Of a stretch of 64,000 nucleotides of DNA, positions 59,416-64,000 are shown one piece after another (positions within the stretch are counted from its first letter, which is position 1; each line of letters begins with the position of its first letter). A program made the translations under genes and the position numbers. The notes beneath the pieces were generated by a model. The model saw only the letters and a list, made by a program, of their open reading frames with translations, searched no databases and was not told the DNA's origin. The stretch is from Bartonella apihabitans (lineage in GTDB: Bacteria; Pseudomonadota; Alphaproteobacteria; Rhizobiales; Rhizobiaceae), in contig NZ_CP132387.1 of NCBI RefSeq assembly GCF_030758755.1, forward strand, positions 1,798,001-1,862,000. Reading direction: 5' to 3'.

Positions 59416-61935
59416 TCAGCCCCTCGCCTGATTATCATTGGGAGCACTTGCGGTCGCAAAAGCGGTTCGGTCGAGACCGAGCATCTCGTCCTTCGAGCCG
59501 TCTCTGACAATGCGGCCATTGTCGACAACGATGATGCGGTCAACGAGCTTCAAAACCGGATAGCGGTGGGTTGCCACAATGAATGTCTTATTGCCAATCC
59601 AGGATTTCATGCGTTCAAGAACTGCAACCTCTGTTGCTTCATCAAGCGAAGCAGTCGGTTCGTCAAGCAACATAATATGTGGCGAGCGTAGAAATAAACG
59701 GGCAAGCATCAATGTCTGTTTTTGCCCGCCAGAGAGGCCCACCCCGCTTTCGCGTAATTTGAGATCAAGCCCGTGCGGCTGGTTGAGCAACAACTGGTCG
59801 GCACAGGAAAGATGCATAGCTTTCAAAATATCTTCGTCTGTTGCCAAAGGATTGGCCGCCAGAAGATTATCCCGCAATGTGCCGTAAAACAGACTGGACT
59901 CCTGAAACATTGCCCCGACATCCCGCCTTATATCGGCAATGTCGATCATCCCGATCGGGGTATCATCAAGGAGAACACGTCCCTGAACAGGTGCCGAAAG
60001 GCCGGCAAAGAGGCGAAGAAGCGTTGATTTTCCAGCCCCCACACGCCCGAGGATCGCTATTTTTTCTCCCGGTTTTATATGAAGACGCGGTATGATCAGA
60101 GCCGGTTTTTCTTGCGGCCCGTAAAGATAGACCAAATCCTGCAAGTCGTATTTTCCCCGCAAGACAGGTTTATGATAATAGTCTTTGTCGCTGTCGTGGT
60201 CGACCGGCAAAGTGAGTAAACCATCAAGCCCTTTTTTCCCCACACGGGCATTTTGTAATTTGCTCAAAATTGCCGGTATCTGTGAAAGAGGTGCAATTGT
60301 CCGGCTTGTGAGAATGGAACAGGCAAGAACCGCACCGAAAGACAATTTGGCGTCGAGTATGCCGTAAACGCCCGCAATAACCACACCGACATAGGCAATT
60401 TGCTGCATCGTTTGTGAAAAATTCATCAGCATGGAAGCAATTTCACGCTGTTTCAGGCTGATATTGCCGCTTACTTTATTGACCTCACCCCATAAACGGC
60501 GAAAACGCGGTTCTGCCTGAAGCAATTTGATATCTTCGGCACGATAAATCGACTCCATCAAAATAGCATTGCGCATGGCGGATTCTTCCAACCCCTGATT
60601 GGAAAGTTTCGCAAGCGGAATCTGGGCAAAAATTCCAGGCAGCACAATGAAAGGAATAGCCGCAATGGGAACAAACACGACATAGCTGCCAATGAGCCAG
60701 ATAATAAAGAGAAATGATACAACAAAAGGAAGGTCGATGAGCACACCCAGCGTTGTCGAAGTTAAAAGTTCCCGCATCTGGTCAAGATCGCGCAATTGCG
60801 AAATCAAGGTTCCCGGAGACCGCGGTCTTGCATCATTGCGAATATTCAAAACACGCGCGTAAAACATAGCCGACAATTTGAGATCGGCCTGTTTGCCGAA
60901 ATGGTCGGTCACGGCTACACGCGTTGTCTTCAAAATGAATTCGAGAAGCAATGCCAAGGCCACACCGGAAGCCAGAACCCATAATGTATTGGTCGACCTT
61001 CCCGGCACAACGCGGTCCCAAACCTGCATAGCAAACAAGGATGTTCCGATTGCAAGCAAATTACCGACGAGCGAACCGAGACCCAATTGCAGAAATATCG
61101 GCCAATTGGCCACAAATAACCCTTTGAACCATGATTTTGGTTTTTTTTGCAGATATTCGTCAAGCCGGTCGTCATGGGCACTCAAATGGCGTTCGAGAAC
61201 GAGAAGCTTTATCTTTTGTTTGCCATGTGTGAGCGTATCAAAAGCAATGCGTTTTCTGAAAACATTGTTGTCGATAACAAAATCGACAATGCCGGATGCC
61301 CCCTCTTTGGCCGTGAGCAAACCAAGCTCGCCATCAATTTGAAGAATAGCGGGCATCATAACCGAAGAAATTGCTGTTGGCTCGACTTCTACAAATGTTG
61401 CAGCCAAACCGCAGCTAAGGGCAATATCGATAATTGTTTCGTCTTTTTGTGCACCACCGCTCCATTTTGCAGCATTCCGCACAAGTTCGTTCGAAACCGG
61501 TATATTGAGTTGGCGGGCAGCAAGCAGCAGCACATCGACCCATTTCCCCATGAACAAGACGCTGTTTCTGTTTTCATTATTTTTTCGGGCAGAATTTGCA
61601 GCCTTTCTTTGTTTTTGCGATGTATCGCGTTCCGCATCGGATGGCTTCGGGCCTGTTTTCCTGCTTTCGCCTTTGGCTCCGAGAGCTTCTCCAGCACCAT
61701 TCAATTTCTGCTGTTTTCCGGCATTTTCAGCCGATATTTTTCCGCTATTTTCGAGCGGTGTTCCATATCGTTCGCGGCGTCCGTTTTCGAGTTTGTCATT
61801 GATTGCAGATTGCGCCGACCTTCCGTTTGCAATTGTGTTTTTCTCTTCGTCATTTTCTTCGTCGGCGGACGAAAACGCATTTGTTCCACGAGGAGTAAAA
61901 GCAAATTTACCGGTGAAATGATCGAAACTTGTCAT
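59416..61935 (-). CDS. Type I secretion ABC transporter/permease (LapB/HlyB type), canonical
   Basis: 839 residues from the ATG at 61935, 10 bases after the TolC-like gene stop; a start at 62082 would overlap that gene by 137 bases. The first 110 residues are charged and disordered. A C39-like domain without catalytic Cys (about 125-250), six membrane helices (about 290-560) and a full nucleotide-binding domain follow. Walker A GRVGAGKST, Q-loop MFQESSL, signature GLSGGQKQ, Walker B IMLLDEPTASLD and switch His in VATHR are all intact, in contrast to the ABC protein at 39.2-41.5 kb. It should export an RTX-type protein, none of which lies beside it in this window. Confidence 0.93.
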   Translation of the reverse strand: MTSFDHFTGKFAFTPRGTNAFSSADEENDEEKNTIANGRSAQSAINDKLENGRRERYGTPLENSGKISAENAGKQQKLNGAGEALGAKGESRKTGPKPSDAERDTSQKQRKAANSARKNNENRNSVLFMGKWVDVLLLAARQLNIPVSNELVRNAAKWSGGAQKDETIIDIALSCGLAATFVEVEPTAISSVMMPAILQIDGELGLLTAKEGASGIVDFVIDNNVFRKRIAFDTLTHGKQKIKLLVLERHLSAHDDRLDEYLQKKPKSWFKGLFVANWPIFLQLGLGSLVGNLLAIGTSLFAMQVWDRVVPGRSTNTLWVLASGVALALLLEFILKTTRVAVTDHFGKQADLKLSAMFYARVLNIRNDARPRSPGTLISQLRDLDQMRELLTSTTLGVLIDLPFVVSFLFIIWLIGSYVVFVPIAAIPFIVLPGIFAQIPLAKLSNQGLEESAMRNAILMESIYRAEDIKLLQAEPRFRRLWGEVNKVSGNISLKQREIASMLMNFSQTMQQIAYVGVVIAGVYGILDAKLSFGAVLACSILTSRTIAPLSQIPAILSKLQNARVGKKGLDGLLTLPVDHDSDKDYYHKPVLRGKYDLQDLVYLYGPQEKPALIIPRLHIKPGEKIAILGRVGAGKSTLLRLFAGLSAPVQGRVLLDDTPIGMIDIADIRRDVGAMFQESSLFYGTLRDNLLAANPLATDEDILKAMHLSCADQLLLNQPHGLDLKLRESGVGLSGGQKQTLMLARLFLRSPHIMLLDEPTASLDEATEVAVLERMKSWIGNKTFIVATHRYPVLKLVDRIIVVDNGRIVRDGSKDEMLGLDRTAFATASAPNDNQARG

Positions 61936-61945
61936 GGCAAAACTC

Positions 61946-63436
61946 TCAACTATGCTCACGCAAACGACTGACCAATTGCCCCACCGCATAATAGGCTTTG
62001 ATTTTTGCATAGAGGCGATCGGATAAAGCTGTAATCTGGTCACTTTCAGCAACGAACGCATCACGTTCGGCATTGATGACATCGGTTAATGGACGCTTGT
62101 TCAACGTATATTGCTGCCAATAGAGATCGCGCGAAGAAAGCGATAAATTCATCATCTGGCGGGCATTATCCATACGCTCGGTGGCTCCCCTTTCTTCCGT
62201 TTCAGCCGCACCTCTGGTTGTGCGCGATACAAGCTTTTCGTTTTCGGCCGCCTGACGGGCAGCCCGCAATTCTGCTTCGGCCGCTTCTATCTGGTATTTT
62301 TCGCGCTTTCCGGAAGAAAATTGCCCACTCAATTGCAGGCCGACAAAAGTGCTATCATTCGTCGCATTACGCTGTCCGGTAGCGCCGGACTGGCTCACGC
62401 CGAGACTGACTGCGGGAAACCGTTCGGCCTTGGCCAAACGTAGCCGCTGTTGGGATGCTTTGACTTCCGCCTCTGCGGCAAGCACTGCCGGCGTATGGTC
62501 AATGTCGTTTTCGCCATTGCTCAGACTGTCCATAAAGCGCGTTGTTTCTGCGAGAGTTTTCACTTTTTGCGGACGGAAACCGGTAATTTGCGAAAATTTT
62601 CCGGCTGCCACATCAAAGCGCGTTGTTGCCTGTAAAAGATCGGACTTTGCCCGTTGCATCCCGACCTCCGCCTGATTGAGATCGGAGGCATCCGACAGGC
62701 CGGCACGCACGCGTTGGCTAATCTTGTTATGGGTATCACTCAAAAGGCGGGTTTCACGTTCTGCTGCTGCGATCAATTCCTGTGCGGCAGAAAGTTCAAC
62801 GAAAATATTGGCAATATTCTGAGCCACATCTTCCATTGTACTATTCAATTGATGGGTCTGTTTTTCGTTTGTGGCCTGGGCTGCACCTATGCGACTTGAC
62901 GTTCTGCCAAAATCATAGATGAGTTGCGAAGCGCCAACAGTGCCGCGCACATTGCCGGCATCATTATTATTGTTACCGGAATTATAATAACGGTTATAAC
63001 CGGGATTGAGGCTATATTGGAAGGTCGGATACCAGGCCGCCTTTTCAATGGCAATTTGCGCTTTGCTTTGCGCAACAATTGCATTTGCCCTTCCGATATC
63101 CGGATGACGGGCCAAAGCAATACCGACAGCATCTTTCATGCCTATCCGGTCAGTCGAAATTGTTGTCACAGCATCACCGTCCTTTGTCGATGATGGCACA
63201 TGTGCCAAGTTCCGATTGTCGGAACCCGATTCCTTATAACCTGTTTTTTGCGCCTTTTGATAATCGGTGAGAGGTGCTGTTCCTGCTCCCTGATGACGCA
63301 CAATACGGGATTGGTGAGAACGTGGTGTCGTGCAACCGGCAACAGCAATCAATACAAAACATAAAAACGCACTGCTTGCCAAAGCCATTTTCCGCTGCAC
63401 ACCGGAATGATGATCGTGATAGAGGCTAACCGGCAT
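61946..63436 (-). CDS. TolC-like outer-membrane channel lipoprotein of second T1SS
   Basis: 496 residues from the ATG at 63436, overlapping the upstream gene by 11 bases and preceded by AGGGGGG. The signal KMALASSAFLCFVLIAVAGC ends in a lipobox. The OEP repeats are seen in IGMKDAVGIALARHPDIGRA, ASQLIYDFGRTSSRIGAAQA and LYWQQYTLNKRPLTDVINAE. It forms the outer-membrane duct for the ABC-HlyD pair downstream. It is about 30 % longer in its N-terminal linker than minimal TolC proteins, with a His/Ser/Arg-rich stretch after the lipid Cys. Confidence 0.93.
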   Translation of the reverse strand: MPVSLYHDHHSGVQRKMALASSAFLCFVLIAVAGCTTPRSHQSRIVRHQGAGTAPLTDYQKAQKTGYKESGSDNRNLAHVPSSTKDGDAVTTISTDRIGMKDAVGIALARHPDIGRANAIVAQSKAQIAIEKAAWYPTFQYSLNPGYNRYYNSGNNNNDAGNVRGTVGASQLIYDFGRTSSRIGAAQATNEKQTHQLNSTMEDVAQNIANIFVELSAAQELIAAAERETRLLSDTHNKISQRVRAGLSDASDLNQAEVGMQRAKSDLLQATTRFDVAAGKFSQITGFRPQKVKTLAETTRFMDSLSNGENDIDHTPAVLAAEAEVKASQQRLRLAKAERFPAVSLGVSQSGATGQRNATNDSTFVGLQLSGQFSSGKREKYQIEAAEAELRAARQAAENEKLVSRTTRGAAETEERGATERMDNARQMMNLSLSSRDLYWQQYTLNKRPLTDVINAERDAFVAESDQITALSDRLYAKIKAYYAVGQLVSRLREHS

Positions 63437-64000
63437 GAACACCCCCCTTTTCCTGTTCCGTTTGCGCTTGGGAAAACCGCGCATGATTGGCAAATTGGAA
63501 CTGGTAACCGACCGGTTGCCGATTTTGTCCGCCCACTTCATTTCCCTCACCCTCATGAAGCGGCTCCTGCCCGAAAGAGTGTCCGGAAACAGGCGGCAAG
63601 TTTTTCTGTGCGTTTAATTTACTTTGTGCACTTGACCCGTTTTGCGGGCTTAATTTGCTTTGTGCACACAAGTTACTTTCTGCCCCCAATTCACTTTGTG
63701 CCCCCAATTCATTTTGTACATTGCCGCGTGCTAAAACGCCCCGTCCATAATGTTCCATTTTGTCGCGGATATTGGGAGGAAGTCCCTCGAGCTCGTTCAA
63801 AGCAGCGGCTTTACTCACAATTCCAAGTGAAGACGCAATAAAAAGCCAATCAAGCACATGATATAAAGGAGGAAAACCGGCGCCATAATTTTCAAAATCA
63901 ATGACACGCGGCAAGCGTTCGGCAAAACAGGCAAGCATTTCCTGATAGTGTGAAGAACGCCGTGCCGATGCAGCATCGCGCCAGAACTCTGTGTCGCGTC
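63426..64000 (-). CDS. Unknown protein with hexapeptide repeats, 3' part (runs off window)
   Basis: The frame is open from the window edge to the stop at 63426. The visible 190 residues start with a globular-looking part (FWRDAASARRSSHYQEMLAC, NYGAGFPPLYHVLDWLFIAS). Six or seven hexapeptides follow (SELGAE, SNLCAQ, SKLSPQ, NGSSAQ, SKLNAQ), encoded by an 18-base tandem repeat at 63600-63725, and then a Gln/Gly-rich tail. An internal ATG at 63938 could be a false start, as coding continues beyond it. It overlaps the TolC-like gene, so it belongs to the second secretion operon. Family unknown. Confidence 0.6.
   Translation of the reverse strand, partial: RDTEFWRDAASARRSSHYQEMLACFAERLPRVIDFENYGAGFPPLYHVLDWLFIASSLGIVSKAAALNELEGLPPNIRDKMEHYGRGVLARGNVQNELGAQSELGAESNLCAQSKLSPQNGSSAQSKLNAQKNLPPVSGHSFGQEPLHEGEGNEVGGQNRQPVGYQFQFANHARFSQAQTEQEKGGVHAG

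Overview
This 64 kb window is chromosomal DNA of an alphaproteobacterium, most likely a member of the Hyphomicrobiales (Rhizobiales) close to Bartonella. The evidence is the gene set and order: rpmH-rnpA-yidC-engB, dapB-gpmA, queG, and a tRNA-Leu carrying an integrated island. The GC content looks moderate, in the mid-40s by eye, with spacers rich in A+T. The genus is an inference; a gut-associated Bartonella-like bacterium would fit the many large surface and secreted proteins.

Layout. Bases 1-5.4k (minus strand) hold the 5' end of pyrF, a lipoprotein lytic transglycosylase, an Mrp-type Fe-S carrier ATPase and an exported alpha/beta hydrolase. Bases 5.5-15.3k (plus) are housekeeping: a DUF4105/Lnb-type protein broken by a frameshift, rpmH, rnpA, yidC, engB, a GST-like protein, queG, a nucleotide-sugar-epimerase-like protein, mepA and glk. 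Bases 16.7-20.9k encode a glycine-rich autotransporter with one frame break, followed by dapB and gpmA. tRNA-Leu(CAG) at 23.5k marks the start of a mobile or defence region reaching about 38k: a type III restriction-modification pair, a small lipoprotein, two dead tyrosine integrases, and an operon of an orphan type ISP-like methyltransferase, an FRG-domain protein (broken) and a DUF262-HNH protein.

Bases 39.2-53.4k are the most interesting part. This is one minus-strand operon encoding a MotA/TolQ-like channel, a TolC-like outer-membrane lipoprotein, a MotB/OmpA-like partner, an HlyD-type adaptor, a repeat protein of about 2335 residues and an ABC transporter. The inventory and protein sizes match the Salmonella SPI-4 Sii giant-adhesin type I secretion system, in the order B-C-A-D-E-F. 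The ABC protein has lost its signature, D-loop and H-loop motifs. A second type I apparatus at 58.2-63.9k (TolC-like, canonical ABC, HlyD-like) follows a partly visible gene with hexapeptide repeats. Between the two lie a protein made of 17 octapeptide repeats and a 969-residue, mostly disordered membrane-anchored protein.

Two window-wide patterns stand out. First, seven open frames are broken, and each can be restored by adding one base, usually in a homopolymer. This points to long-read deletion errors or slippage rather than independent gene decay. Second, several degenerate tandem arrays, both inside and between genes, have periods of 15, 18, 21 or 24 bases, all multiples of three.
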